Shown piece by piece: positions 37,061 to 46,478 of a DNA stretch of 64,000 nucleotides. Numbering within the stretch: the first letter of the stretch is position 1; each line of letters starts with the position of its first letter. The stretch comes from Coleofasciculus sp. FACHB-T130 (lineage in GTDB: Bacteria > Cyanobacteriota > Cyanobacteriia > Cyanobacteriales > FACHB-T130), in assembly GCF_014695375.1 (NCBI RefSeq), contig NZ_JACJOG010000039.1:19152-83151 (forward strand). Direction: 5' to 3'. The notes beneath the pieces are model-generated. The model saw only the letters and a program-made list of their open reading frames with translations. It was not told where the DNA came from and ran no database searches. A program made the position numbers and the translations under genes.

Positions 37061-38020
37061 ATGGAAAAACGACAGTTAGGCACTTCCGACATTCAAATCT
37101 CTCCGATTGTCATGGGTACATGGCAAGCTGGCAAAAAGATGTGGGTGGGAATTGAAGACACCGACACGATCAAAGCAATCCGGGGGGCATTTGATGCCGG
37201 TATCACCACCGTTGACACCGCTGAAGTCTACGGTGAGGGGCATTCTGAGCAGATTGTCGCCCAAGCGCTATCAGATGTACGCGACCAAGCGGTTTATGCA
37301 ACTAAGGTGTTTGCCAATCATCTCAAGTACGACCAAGTGATTGAAGCGTGCGATCGCTCTCTCAAAAACCTGAAAACCGACTATATCGACCTATACCAAA
37401 TTCACTGGCCCTCTGGAGTGTTTAAAAGCGAAATAGTCCCCATTGAAGAAACCATGAACGCCCTTAACCACCTGAAGGAACAAGGTAAAATTCGGGCAAT
37501 TGGGGTTTCTAATTTCTCCCGCGCCCAGTTGGAAGAAGCTGCCCAGTATGGACGCATCGATAGTTTGCAACCGCCGTATTCCCTGTTTTGGCGTTGGGTG
37601 GAAAAGGATGCCATGCCTTACTGCGTTGAAAACAAGATTTCAATTCTTGCGTATTCGTCTCTAGCTCAAGGATTATTAACTGGAAAATTCGGTTCCGATC
37701 ATCAATTCGATCCAGCGGATAATCGTGCGAAAAATAAGCTTTTTCAAGGGGAGAACTACGAACGCGCCCAGCAAGCTTTGGATAAACTGCGTCCGATTGC
37801 CGAACGCCATCAGTGTAGCCTTGCTCAACTGGCATTGGCGTGGTTAATTGCCCAACCACAAACGAATGCGATCGCGGGTGCGAGAAATACCCAACAAGTC
37901 ATAGACAACGCTAAGGCGGGTGATATTAAACTATCCACTGATGAATTGCAGGAAATTGATGCAATTGGGCGGATTGTCACCGATCGTCTAGACGATAGCC
38001 CCATCATGTGGAATTGGTGA
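37061..38020 (+). CDS. Aldo/keto reductase
   Basis: The 319-residue NADPH-dependent (beta/alpha)8 oxidoreductase reduces an aldehyde or ketone. The catalytic tetrad is D52 and Y57 in VDTAEVYGEG, K82 in YATKVFANH and H115 in YQIHWPSGV. The NADPH segment (SSLAQGLLTGK; AGARNTQQVIDNAKA) is also complete. It belongs to the AKR11/YajO-like branch (voltage-gated K-channel beta relatives), whose physiological substrates in cyanobacteria are not settled. The ATG at 37061 is preceded by GATTGACGC and begins the conserved domain. Confidence 0.93.
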   Translation: MEKRQLGTSDIQISPIVMGTWQAGKKMWVGIEDTDTIKAIRGAFDAGITTVDTAEVYGEGHSEQIVAQALSDVRDQAVYATKVFANHLKYDQVIEACDRSLKNLKTDYIDLYQIHWPSGVFKSEIVPIEETMNALNHLKEQGKIRAIGVSNFSRAQLEEAAQYGRIDSLQPPYSLFWRWVEKDAMPYCVENKISILAYSSLAQGLLTGKFGSDHQFDPADNRAKNKLFQGENYERAQQALDKLRPIAERHQCSLAQLALAWLIAQPQTNAIAGARNTQQVIDNAKAGDIKLSTDELQEIDAIGRIVTDRLDDSPIMWNW

Positions 38021-38066
38021 TCGGAACGCAGAGAATTTTTCGCATCAGAATTTTAGGGAGTCAGCC

Positions 38067-38141
38067 GTGAAAGCGCTGTATCGGTACGAGTTAACAGTAG
38101 CGATCGCGGCAGCTTTCTCCTATTTTCTCTTATTTAATTAG
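38067..38141 (+). CDS. Possible 24-residue hydrophobic peptide
   Basis: A GTG-initiated frame encodes a basic start (KALYRYE) and a hydrophobic helix (VAIAAAFSYFLLFN). An AGGGAG sequence lies 6 bp before the GTG. The size and form are those of single-helix membrane peptides found in photosynthetic complexes, but it matches none I know. Could be chance. Confidence 0.25.
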   Translation: MKALYRYELTVAIAAAFSYFLLFN

Positions 38142-38261
38142 CAGATTGAAACATATAAAATTGCTTGTGGCGAACCATTAGCTGATTCTTACAGCAATAA
38201 TTCGTAACTGCTGGCGCGAATCGTGTATCTCTATTGAGGAGATAGCGTTTCTAGTTAAATT

Positions 38262-38867
38262 ATGGCAAGTTACCGCTCTGCGTTTTGGGTCAATAGTTTC
38301 TCTTTCCTAGCAGTTATTGCTTTGATTGTCTATACCAAATTTTTTGGTGCATCAGCAGGAATATTATTCGAGCCGCCACTTGCCCCACCAGATCCGAATG
38401 CGGGTTTGTTAACTCATACGTTCCAATTATTATGTGCTGTACCGCCCATTGTTTGCACTTTTAGTTTTGTACTGCTAAGAACGATTCAACCACAACAAAC
38501 CCGAAATTTATTTATTTTGTATTCGGCAATCATAACCGGAGGTTTCCTCGTTAATGAAATTTTTCGGATTCACATTATTCTTTTAAGAGCAGGAATTCCC
38601 AAGTTGATAACCATCGTCGTATATGCCATAGCGACCTTGGGATACGGATTAGCTTTCAGGCGGAAAATACAATCAACACCATACATTCTGCTACTAAGTG
38701 GTATCGGTTTATTATTTAGCGCGATCGCTGTAGACTCGCTAAAGTTAAGCGGCGATGCAGTTCCCGCCTTGCTAGAGGGTGTCCCAAAGTTGTTCAGCGA
38801 AATTAATATTGCACTTTATTTTTGGTTAGTCTGCTACACAGAAATATTGCGATCGCGCAATTCTTAA
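38262..38867 (+). CDS. Unrecognised multi-spanning membrane protein, 201 residues
   Basis: About six or seven hydrophobic segments are visible (e.g. FSFLAVIALIVYTKFF at about 13-28, AVPPIVCTFSFVLLRTI, LFILYSAIITGGFLV, ITIVVYAIATLGYGLAF, YILLLSGIGLLFSAIAVD). A loop EPPLAPPDPNAGLL follows the first segment. I do not recognise a family; it lacks charged transport or catalytic motifs. An AGGAG signal lies about 20 bp before the ATG. Its stop codon overlaps the ABC ATPase stop on the other strand (38864-38867). Confidence 0.65.
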   Translation: MASYRSAFWVNSFSFLAVIALIVYTKFFGASAGILFEPPLAPPDPNAGLLTHTFQLLCAVPPIVCTFSFVLLRTIQPQQTRNLFILYSAIITGGFLVNEIFRIHIILLRAGIPKLITIVVYAIATLGYGLAFRRKIQSTPYILLLSGIGLLFSAIAVDSLKLSGDAVPALLEGVPKLFSEINIALYFWLVCYTEILRSRNS

Positions 38868-39754
38868 CCTTGCGTCACCTCAACATAAATATGCTCTAAG
38901 CGTACAGGTTGCCGCGCAATCGAATCGAGAGGAATTCCATCAAAACAGGAGATAATTTCCTTTAGTTCTAGATGTTCTGGTAGCCAAAAAGCTAAGTCAT
39001 TCCCATAACGCCGAGGAGTGAAATTATATTTTTCCGCGCGAGCGATCGCTTGCTCCTCCTCCGGCGTCTCCACCACCACAACTTCTACTGCTGGCACTAA
39101 TTTTCGCAGTTCTGTTAAACTTCCCTCCGCCAAAATACTACCCCCTTTGAGAATCCCGATTTTTTGACAAAGGCGTTCGGCTTCATCTAATAAATGAGTC
39201 GTGAGCAGAATTGTAATCCCCTGATTTTTCAGATTCCGAATTAACTCCCAAATTTCGTAACGCGCTTCAATATCCAATCCAGTCGTGGGTTCATCCAGAA
39301 CGATCAACTTAGGCTGATGTACCAAAGCAACCGCAATGTTTAACCGCCGCTGCATTCCACCACTCAACGTTTCCACCGGACTTTTTGCTCTATCTAATAA
39401 ATTAACAGCCGCTAAACTTGCTTCTACCTGTTGACGCCGCTGCTGATTTGTTAAGCCATAAATCCGAGCAAAGAAATGGAGATTTTCCTCACAACTTAGG
39501 GTTTTGTAAAGTAAATTTTCTTGCGGTGCAACCCCTATCAGATTTTTTGTTGCGTTTGAGACAGGTTGGTTGTTAATCTTAATTTCTCCACTATCCGCCC
39601 GTAATAAATTACAAATTATATTAATCGTTGTGGTTTTTCCCGCTCCATTGGGTCCCAGTAAACCGTAAATTTCTCCAGGGGGGATATGCAGCGTTAATTC
39701 CTGTAAAACAGCTCGTGTTCCGTAAGATTTATTTAGCTTCTCAATTCGTAGCAC
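38864..39754 (-). CDS. ABC-2 type exporter ATPase subunit
   Basis: With a GTG start at 39754, preceded by TAGGGA, the protein begins VLRIEKLNKSYGTRAVLQEL, the usual start of these ATPases; the open frame extends to 39823 but the extra 23 residues look untranslated. It has Walker A GLLGPNGAGKTTT, the Q-loop, signature LSGGMQRRL, Walker B LIVLDEPTTGLD and the switch histidine in LLTTHLLDEAE. The C-terminal 80 residues are the ABC-2 accessory region. It energises export through the permease at 39920, 165 bp upstream on the same strand. The substrate (lipid, drug or polysaccharide) is not indicated. Confidence 0.92.
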   Translation of the reverse strand: MLRIEKLNKSYGTRAVLQELTLHIPPGEIYGLLGPNGAGKTTTINIICNLLRADSGEIKINNQPVSNATKNLIGVAPQENLLYKTLSCEENLHFFARIYGLTNQQRRQQVEASLAAVNLLDRAKSPVETLSGGMQRRLNIAVALVHQPKLIVLDEPTTGLDIEARYEIWELIRNLKNQGITILLTTHLLDEAERLCQKIGILKGGSILAEGSLTELRKLVPAVEVVVVETPEEEQAIARAEKYNFTPRRYGNDLAFWLPEHLELKEIISCFDGIPLDSIARQPVRLEHIYVEVTQG

Positions 39755-39919
39755 AATATTCCCTAATTGATTACAAGCTGAACGATATTCTTTAAACACG
39801 GAATGTAGCAAAAAACTCGTCAAATACGCTAAGAATAAAATTAAACTTTGCTGGCTTTTGCGTAAAGCCTAGCGTAACCCCACGTTAAAAACTATGTATA
39901 CATCCCTATTTTTAAACAA

Positions 39920-40693
39920 TCACAGTCTCCTTTCAAGACTCAACATCCGCTGGTAGGACAGCCATCCTCCTACAACCATTAAAATTGCAAACACGCATAA
40001 AAACCAAAAGTGAGATGCAATTTCTCCCAGTCCACTGCCATCAGCAGATACGCCGATTAGGGCTTCATTCATGTGATAAATTGGATTGAACCTAGCAATT
40101 TTTAGCAGTGTCTTTGAAAACAGCGAAGTCGGTAAAAAGGCACCTCCTAAAATTAATAAAGGCACCCCAAATGCTGCCACCAAAGCATTGACATCCTCTG
40201 TGCGACGAGCAAACTGCGTACCGAGAATAAACCCAACACCAACATAAGAAATAATACTCAAAAAAATAATCAGGATTCCTAGCACAATAGAACCCTGAAA
40301 CTGAGCATTCCAAAAGGCAGCAATCGTGTAAACTAAAATGGCTTGACCGACACCAATGCAGCTGTGAGCTAGGAAAATTCCTAAGAAATAAGACGTTCCG
40401 CTGAGCGGTGAGATAAAAAGACGTTTGAGGGTTTGCTGTTCTCGCTCTGCAACCACAGTTGCTACACTACCACCCAAGCAACTAAAAAATAGTGCAGCAC
40501 CCACCAGTGTTGAGGGAGCAGCCTTTTCAAAAGCCTCAGCCATAGACAACTTGGCATTTTCTGCCAGAATAACCCCATTAATCAGCAAAACAGAGACTGG
40601 AAAAATACACCAAAAAATCAGGCTGCGTCGCCGTCGTAATAATTCAATCAAAATTCGCTGGCAAACTGCCAGCGTTTCACGCCCGTATTTCAT
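39920..40693 (-). CDS. ABC-2 type permease
   Basis: The 257-residue protein has six hydrophobic segments, including SLIFWCIFPVSVLLINGVIL, TLVGAALFFSCLGGSVATVV and a last helix near 230-245 (FWFLCVFAILMVVGGWL). The cytoplasmic loop REQQTLKRLFISPLSGTSYF is the diagnostic ABC-2 coupling segment. It pairs with the ATPase at 38864-39754. Together they form an exporter; cargo unknown. The ATG at 40693 starts MKYGRETLAVCQRILIELLR, normal for this family. Confidence 0.9.
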   Translation of the reverse strand: MKYGRETLAVCQRILIELLRRRRSLIFWCIFPVSVLLINGVILAENAKLSMAEAFEKAAPSTLVGAALFFSCLGGSVATVVAEREQQTLKRLFISPLSGTSYFLGIFLAHSCIGVGQAILVYTIAAFWNAQFQGSIVLGILIIFLSIISYVGVGFILGTQFARRTEDVNALVAAFGVPLLILGGAFLPTSLFSKTLLKIARFNPIYHMNEALIGVSADGSGLGEIASHFWFLCVFAILMVVGGWLSYQRMLSLERRL

Positions 40694-40796
40694 GGTGAGA
40701 AGTTACCCCAATACCAGATAAGTCAATTATTAAGGTACGCTTTTTCGCAACCTATCTCTAGACGCACAACTACTTAATATGTTCGGATCGCTGTTG

Positions 40797-40923
40797 CTAG
40801 GATATTAAAACACTCTCCCTTTCCCAAGCCTCTGCCCACAGTTTTTCAACAACAGACGCTAGACTTGCCGCGACTTCAAATCGATGATGAGTGTTGTAGT
40901 GGTAGGGGCTAGGTTGGCTAGCT
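40797..40923 (-). pseudogene. C-terminal remnant of an unidentified gene
   Basis: On the minus strand a frame ends at TAG 40797-40799 and reads YHYNTHHRFEVAASLASVVE then KLWAEAWERESVLIS. The composition looks like a real protein end, but there is no start and a stop precedes it at about 40939. The repeated transposon-end DNA starts 60 bp upstream. It may be what remains of a transposon cargo gene or of a gene cut by insertion. Confidence 0.3.
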
Positions 40924-40996
40924 TAGCTTGTGCCGATGCTGCTTTGACAACTTTTTTAGGTAGAGAAATAAAACTACTGTGCGATCGCTCAACGAG

Positions 40997-41095
40997 CTAC
41001 AAGCATAAGTTGACCAGAGAGAATTACAAGCATAAAGTGACCATTTTGGACAACTTATGCTTGTAGTGACATGACAAATAATTTGTTAATGTACA
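40997..41095. mobile_element. Probable end of a Tn7/Tn5053-like (possibly CRISPR-associated) transposon
   Basis: Read leftwards from 41095 on the minus strand, the DNA starts TGTACATTAACAAATTA and continues with TTTGTCATGTCAC. Three copies of a 19-bp word follow: CTACAAGCATAAGTTGACC (40997-41015), TTACAAGCATAAAGTGACC (41024-41042) and, inverted, 41048-41066. TGTACA plus ACAAATTAT..TGTC closely resembles, as I recall, ends of cyanobacterial type V-K transposons, and the internal repeats fit TnsB-type sites. It stops 8 bp from the 3' end of tRNA-Val. No transposase gene is in the window. Confidence 0.55.
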
Positions 41096-41102
41096 ACATA
41101 CA

Positions 41103-41174
<72 letters not shown>

Positions 41175-41262
41175 TTAGGTTTTTAAGTTTATCACAGGCA
41201 TTCACAGCCAACAACCCTTCTAGAGAAAGGAAGCAGTTATTTGAATCAGCGATCGCGGTCAA

Positions 41263-43773
41263 TCATGTTAAGATTGCCCCACCCATTAAGCGCTGGTAAC
41301 GATAATCTAACTCAGCTTTTAATAAGGGCGATCGCTCTAAGTTGGCATCTTGTGCCATCACTTTCTCGGCGGCATCCCGCGCGATATTCAATACTTCCTG
41401 ATCTTCCACCAAACTCGCCAAGGCAAAATCTGGTACCCCAGACTGGCGAGTTCCCAGCACTTGACCGGGACCGCGCAGCCGCATATCCATCTCCGCAATA
41501 AAAAAGCCGTCTTGGGATTGTTCTAATACATTGAGCCGGTAACGAGCATCTGCGGTTTTGGTGCTGCTCATTAGAAGGCAGAAAGATTGAGCAGCACCGC
41601 GACCAACGCGCCCCCGCAACTGGTGTAACTGCGATAAGCCAAAGCGTTCGGCATTCTCAATCATCATCACCGTTGCATTCGGCACATCCACGCCCACTTC
41701 AATCACCGTAGTGGAAACAATGATTTGAGTCTGGTTATCGCGGAATCGGGTAATTGCCTCATCTTTTTCCGCTGAAGTCATACGTCCGTGCAGCAATCCT
41801 ACTTGGAACTGAGGGAAAATACTTTCTGAGAGGCGCTGATGCTCCTCAACTGCCGAACGCACATCCAATTTTTCCGATTCTTCAATCAGGGGCAAGACGA
41901 TATAAGCTTGACGCCCTTGAGCAACTTCGCGGCAGATTAGATCGTAGGCATTGGTGCGTTCTTTGCCCGTGAATACGGTCGTATGAATTGCTTGCCGACC
42001 CGGTGGCATCTCATCAATCTGGCTCACATCCAAATCCCCATGAACTGTCAGCGCCAAGGTGCGGGGAATTGGCGTGGCGGTCATGGTTAATACATGGGGT
42101 TGTTCGCCTTTTTGCTGCAACAACGCCCGTTGTTCGACTCCAAAGCGGTGCTGTTCGTCAATCACTACTAACCCCAGCTTATGAAAATTGACTTTCTCTT
42201 GAATCAGAGCATGAGTCCCTACTAATAGAGGCAGTTCGCCGGTTTCTAGATGGGCATGAATTTGGCGGCGTTTGCCAGTTTTGGTGGAACCTGTCAGCAG
42301 TTCTACGGGCAAGTACAGAAGATTAAACCAACTGACTAACTTGCGATAGTGCTGTTCTGCCAAAACTTCAGTGGGAGCCATCAGCGCCGCTTGGTAGCCG
42401 GATTGAATCGCGGCGAGGATAGCAATGACTGCTACGACCGTTTTACCAGAACCGACATCGCCTTGTACCAACCGATTCATCGGAGTGGATGATTGCAAAT
42501 CGTTGAGGATGTCGTTGAGTACCCGCTGTTGGGCACCCGTTAATCGAAAGGGCAAAACTTGGTGGAATTGTTCAATCAGCTTCCCTCTGGCAGCCAAGAT
42601 AGCGCTGGACTGCTTTTGGCGTTGGGCTTGGCGACGGAGGAGGAAACCCAACTGAAGGTAGAAAAACTCATCGAAGACTAAACGGCGACGGGCGGCTTCC
42701 TTGGCGGCGCTGTCGGCGGGAAAATGGATGTTTGCGATCGCATCCGACAACTTCATCAATCCATACCCATCCCGTAAAACCGTGGGTAAAGGATCTTTGA
42801 GCTGGGCGGCGGCGGGGAGAGCAGCAATGACCGCCTGTCTCACCATATCTGCCGCTACGCCCTCTGTTAGGGGATACACCGGCACGACTCGACCAATGGT
42901 GTGGGAGTCAATCGGGTCTCCAGGGTTTGCCAAAACTTCCAGTTGTGGATCGTCCAAAGTCAGACCATATTGACTTTTTTTCACCAAGCCAGAAGCCGCC
43001 ACGACTGCGCCTTGGGGATATCGATTTTTTATCCCTTCTTGCCAGCCGCGATTGCTGTAGCGAGAACCGGCAAAAAAGCGGCTGAGGCTGATTTGACCCG
43101 TGCGATCTTTCAGCACCACCTGCATTATGGTTAATTTCTTGTTTTTTGGGCTACTAAAACAAGTACAGCGCTTCACCGTTCCTATCAGTGTCACCGTTTC
43201 ACCCGATTCCAGCTCAGAGATATTCACCTGACGCGCATAGTCAATGTGGTCGCGGGGGTAATAAAAGAGGATATCCCGCACCGTATGCAGATCCAGCTTG
43301 GCTAAATACCCGCCTTTTCTAACTCCCACATCTGGCAAACTGGTCAGCGGTTGGTCAAGAGAAATCGCTGTGTTGGACTGGACGAGGGGCGTGGTGCGCG
43401 GGGCTTGAGTATCGGGGGATGGGGGCGATTTAATTGTCTCTACTTGCTGCTGATTGTCTTCATTTCGCTGATGCGATCGCGATCGCGCTTGCCTCTCCAT
43501 GACTTGTTGCATCTGATGGAGAAATCGGCGCGTTTCCAAGACCAAGTGTTGTCGCTGGGAGAGGGTGAGGTTCGGGTAACGGGCAAACTGAGACGCCATC
43601 TCTTGCCACCGATGTCGCTCTATCAGCGGCAAAAAAGATGGGGTTTTTCCGAACTCCAGACTTAAGAATTCACTGAAACGATATTGTTTCCCCATTAAGT
43701 CTGTAAAGCCCCGTTCTGCCTCGACTGAAAGGGCTTTCTGCAATCGCAGCCAATCCGGTGATTCTATTTGCAT
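41263..43773 (-). CDS. recG: ATP-dependent DNA helicase RecG
   Basis: RecG reverses stalled replication forks and migrates branched DNA. The 836-residue protein has an N-terminal helical extension (about 1-130), the wedge/OB domain (about 150-290), and the two helicase lobes: Walker A QGDVGSGKTVVAV (437-449), DEQH box VVIDEQHRFG (537-546), TMTATPIPRTLALT, and the TRG-type region STTVIEVGVDVPNATVMMIE with QLRGRVGRG. The N-terminal extension is common in cyanobacterial RecG. Its last codons (YRYQRLMGGAILT) are complete. The gene follows a coiled-coil protein on the same strand by 99 bp, and the tRNA-Val lies after it. Confidence 0.96.
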   Translation of the reverse strand: MQIESPDWLRLQKALSVEAERGFTDLMGKQYRFSEFLSLEFGKTPSFLPLIERHRWQEMASQFARYPNLTLSQRQHLVLETRRFLHQMQQVMERQARSRSHQRNEDNQQQVETIKSPPSPDTQAPRTTPLVQSNTAISLDQPLTSLPDVGVRKGGYLAKLDLHTVRDILFYYPRDHIDYARQVNISELESGETVTLIGTVKRCTCFSSPKNKKLTIMQVVLKDRTGQISLSRFFAGSRYSNRGWQEGIKNRYPQGAVVAASGLVKKSQYGLTLDDPQLEVLANPGDPIDSHTIGRVVPVYPLTEGVAADMVRQAVIAALPAAAQLKDPLPTVLRDGYGLMKLSDAIANIHFPADSAAKEAARRRLVFDEFFYLQLGFLLRRQAQRQKQSSAILAARGKLIEQFHQVLPFRLTGAQQRVLNDILNDLQSSTPMNRLVQGDVGSGKTVVAVIAILAAIQSGYQAALMAPTEVLAEQHYRKLVSWFNLLYLPVELLTGSTKTGKRRQIHAHLETGELPLLVGTHALIQEKVNFHKLGLVVIDEQHRFGVEQRALLQQKGEQPHVLTMTATPIPRTLALTVHGDLDVSQIDEMPPGRQAIHTTVFTGKERTNAYDLICREVAQGRQAYIVLPLIEESEKLDVRSAVEEHQRLSESIFPQFQVGLLHGRMTSAEKDEAITRFRDNQTQIIVSTTVIEVGVDVPNATVMMIENAERFGLSQLHQLRGRVGRGAAQSFCLLMSSTKTADARYRLNVLEQSQDGFFIAEMDMRLRGPGQVLGTRQSGVPDFALASLVEDQEVLNIARDAAEKVMAQDANLERSPLLKAELDYRYQRLMGGAILT

Positions 43774-43872
43774 CTTCTCTCCCCTTTTTTGTTAATTGCT
43801 AGTAGCGAATGGCTGATTACCCGCCAATAGCCGTCCTCACCCGGATATTGTCAATCCTCACGACGATTCCCA

Positions 43873-44802
43873 TTATTCTTCAAACCAACAGGCACGCCAA
43901 GCCGCTTCTGCCGCAGCCACAGTGCGCTCTCGTTGCTTCTTCTGAAATTCTCGGCGCAGGGTGCTAAGCCGTGCGCTGAGGGTCCGAATCTGGTTGCGTC
44001 CTGCCATTACCGTTGAATCAGCAAATTCAATCTCAGATAACCGCAGATGGATGGCGATAATCGGTATTAAAGGAGAGTTTTGTAAAGTCGGGAGATTTGA
44101 CATTTCTACCGGCTCATTTTCTATTTGAACCACAAATTTTAAAAGATTGGGGCGTCCCACCACAGGCTCACCAGATGTCTCCGCTCTAACAGCAGCTTCC
44201 AGAACAGCTTCCGGAAAGTTTTTCGGTAATATCCCCACTTCCTGTAGTAGACGATTGCTTTGGCAAGAAAGAGCGAGCAAGGTTTCGCTCATGGCGTTTT
44301 CCACCGCTTCCTGCCATCGAGCCAAATCCTCTGGGTTGTTTGTCGGGACGTTAGAAAAGGTAAAGCGACTGATTAAGCGATCGCGATCGCTATTGAGACT
44401 TGGGGTGTCGAGAGTGTCTTGTGGTGCTAGCATCTCGATGGCTAAGTCATCAGTCGGGGTGGGGAAATCCTCTTCTTGAGAGGGTTCTTGGGATAGTTCC
44501 CCGCGCGATGTTTCAGCGGGACGGCTTCTTTCAAGGTTTCGCAGTTGGGGTTGAGCAAGCCTTGCCTCTTGCTGAAGGTTCTGTTGCAATTGTTGTCGTT
44601 CTCTAAGAGACAGGCTGAGAAACGCTTCCGGATAGACTTGGGTGCAAAGATAATAACTCGCCACGATCAACTGCTGCCGCATGGCTTGTCCTAAGGCAGT
44701 CAGATAATCGTTGTAGGTATCGTGGAATTCTATAGCGATCGCTTTGATTGCTTCTTCCAGCGCTGCCATATCCCGCTCAATTTCCTCTACTCTTCTCGCC
44801 AT
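43873..44802 (-). CDS. Unrecognised coiled-coil protein, 309 residues
   Basis: Not assigned to a named family. Residues 1-90 are a long helix bundle (MARRVEEIERDMAALEEAIK; YLTALGQAMRQQLIVASYYL), followed by a Gln/Glu-rich linker with low complexity (about 95-140). The globular part (about 155-260) contains WQEAVENAMSETLLALSCQS and VVQIENEPVEMSNLP, and the end is another basic helix (LRREFQKKQRERTVAAAEAA). It precedes recG in the same direction and may share its operon. Cytoplasmic, no signal sequence. A structural or scaffolding role is possible but not shown. Confidence 0.7.
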   Translation of the reverse strand: MARRVEEIERDMAALEEAIKAIAIEFHDTYNDYLTALGQAMRQQLIVASYYLCTQVYPEAFLSLSLRERQQLQQNLQQEARLAQPQLRNLERSRPAETSRGELSQEPSQEEDFPTPTDDLAIEMLAPQDTLDTPSLNSDRDRLISRFTFSNVPTNNPEDLARWQEAVENAMSETLLALSCQSNRLLQEVGILPKNFPEAVLEAAVRAETSGEPVVGRPNLLKFVVQIENEPVEMSNLPTLQNSPLIPIIAIHLRLSEIEFADSTVMAGRNQIRTLSARLSTLRREFQKKQRERTVAAAEAAWRACWFEE

Positions 44803-45224
44803 TGCTGCTTACATCTGTCAATCGGGACGGTACGGGCGTACAGATGTACTTCCCTACTTTAGAATACCGATTCCTCGTCATTCGGTCATTCGGTTATTCG
44901 TCTATCGGTCAGGAGCAACAGACGAATCCCTATTGACTAACGACTCATAATAACGCGATGTAGAACTAACTTTGAGATCGACCCTAAACCACTTCCCTGG
45001 TATCAAAGAGCCTCTAATCGCCCCTCTCCTTGCCGCCGATACCCTACTCCCCTATAACCTTTGAAATGCCTACCTAAAGAGCTTTAAAGCGATCGCCTTT
45101 GTGATAATTTATTCGTGAAACGGTATCCGATAGATAGGCAGTAGTGTCAGGGCGTGGCAAAAAAGCTACCGATTCTCCATTTCCCTCCCTGTCGGTTCGC
45201 TGAAATTCACCGATTTAGCCGCCT
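44803..45224. other. Intergenic stretch with short tandem repeats
   Basis: The 422 bp between two minus-strand genes hold near-tandem octamers (CGTCATTCGGTCATTCGGTT, about 44876-44895). They carry no supportable gene. The region must include the promoter for the coiled-coil gene and possibly the terminator of the signalling operon. Confidence 0.4.
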
Positions 45225-46397
45225 CTATTCTGATAACGCTGCTTCTCCAATCAACGGCAGCGTCACCGTAAAACTCGTGCCGACTCCGACTTCACTCATC
45301 ATTGAAATCTCGCCCCCATGTGCCTCCACACACTTTTTGACCATCGCTAATCCCAACCCAGTGCCAGGAATTGTGCCGACGTTTCTAGCACGATTGAAAG
45401 GATGAAACAGCCGAGGTTGATCTTCTTTGGGAATACCAATTCCTTGATCTTGAATCTGAAAGATGACTGTTTTCTCGTGGCTTCTTAGTTCAAAACGCAC
45501 TGTGCCGCCTTCCGGTGAATACTTAATCGCGTTAGCGAGTAAATTATCTAAAATATGCCGCAGTAGGGTTTCATCCCATAACGCCTCTCCCAAGTCCTCT
45601 TGACAAGTGAAAATAAGTTGATATTTGTCAAGTGTAAAGAGTTGCAACTCTTCGACCAATTTGTGACAGAATGATTTCAAATCAAGGGGAATCAGTTGGC
45701 ACTGAAGTTGCCCTGAATCAGCTTTCCCGATAAACGTAATTTCATCTAATAGCTGAGCCAGATTTTTAATTGCTGAACGAATCAGTTTGAGATGAGTATG
45801 TTTTTTCTCATCGCTCAGTTTTTGATCGTAGTCTTGGAGCAATCCAGCAGAAAGGAGAATCCTATTCAGAGGATTGCGGAAATCGTGAGAAAGCATAGAA
45901 ACAAATTCAGATTTAGACTGATTGATTTCTTTGGCTTTCACTAGCTCAGCCGTTCGTTCCTGAACTCGGATTTCTAACGCCTCATTAACTGTTCGTAATG
46001 TTTCCGAAACCTGCTTTCGCTCAATTGCATAGCACAAAGAGCGCACTAGCACCTCTACATTAACTTGGCGCTTAACCAGATAATCTTGTGCCCCCTGTCG
46101 GACTGCTTCTATCGCTAATTCATCGTCATTCGTATTTGTCAGCACAACAATCGGTAAGCCAGAAGCGTGGCTGTTTAGGGGAGCTAGAGAACACAAACCT
46201 TCACTGTCAGGTAGGGTCAGATCCAACAAAATTACATCAAAGCAATCTTCATTGAGTCGATTGAGCGCTTCCCTCAATCGTTTGACATGCACCAGACTAA
46301 ACTGTTTGAACTTGGCTTGTTTCAGAAGCTCTTGCAGGAATCTGGCTTCTGCCAAGTTATCCTCAATCAACAAGATTTTTATTGAGCTTCCAGGCAT
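45225..46397 (-). CDS. Receiver-histidine kinase hybrid (REC-HisKA-HATPase)
   Basis: The 390-residue soluble kinase has an N-terminal receiver (residues 5-125; D59 in VILLDLTLPDSEG), a coiled linker, HisKA with H171 in FVSMLSHDFRNPLNR, and HATPase (about 260-385; LDNLLANAIKYSPEGGTVRF, GTGLGLAMVKKCVEAHGG). The receiver comes first, so another kinase, most simply the phytochrome upstream, could phosphorylate it and tune kinase output. It is the last gene of a three-gene operon with the Rcp1-like regulator (81 bp upstream) and the phytochrome. Similar layouts occur next to Cph1/CphA genes. Its own output partner is not in the operon. Confidence 0.92.
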   Translation of the reverse strand: MPGSSIKILLIEDNLAEARFLQELLKQAKFKQFSLVHVKRLREALNRLNEDCFDVILLDLTLPDSEGLCSLAPLNSHASGLPIVVLTNTNDDELAIEAVRQGAQDYLVKRQVNVEVLVRSLCYAIERKQVSETLRTVNEALEIRVQERTAELVKAKEINQSKSEFVSMLSHDFRNPLNRILLSAGLLQDYDQKLSDEKKHTHLKLIRSAIKNLAQLLDEITFIGKADSGQLQCQLIPLDLKSFCHKLVEELQLFTLDKYQLIFTCQEDLGEALWDETLLRHILDNLLANAIKYSPEGGTVRFELRSHEKTVIFQIQDQGIGIPKEDQPRLFHPFNRARNVGTIPGTGLGLAMVKKCVEAHGGEISMMSEVGVGTSFTVTLPLIGEAALSE

Positions 46398-46478
46398 AAT
46401 TTTCTGGGATCTCCCCTCCCCTCCTGTTCCCGCTCGGCAACTGCTTGCATTTTAACAAGATACGAAAATTTCTTGTCA

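Noticed and set aside
39755..39823. Longer N-terminus for the ABC ATPase
   Set aside because: The conserved domain starts right after the GTG at 39754, which has its own ribosome binding site.
40884..41066. 60-codon plus-strand frame beside tRNA-Val
   Set aside because: Its end is made of the transposon-end repeats (YKHKLT/YKHKVT), so it is an artefact of repeated DNA.
40997..41066. CRISPR array
   Set aside because: Only three 19-bp copies, one inverted, with unequal short gaps; this does not fit a CRISPR repeat-spacer pattern.
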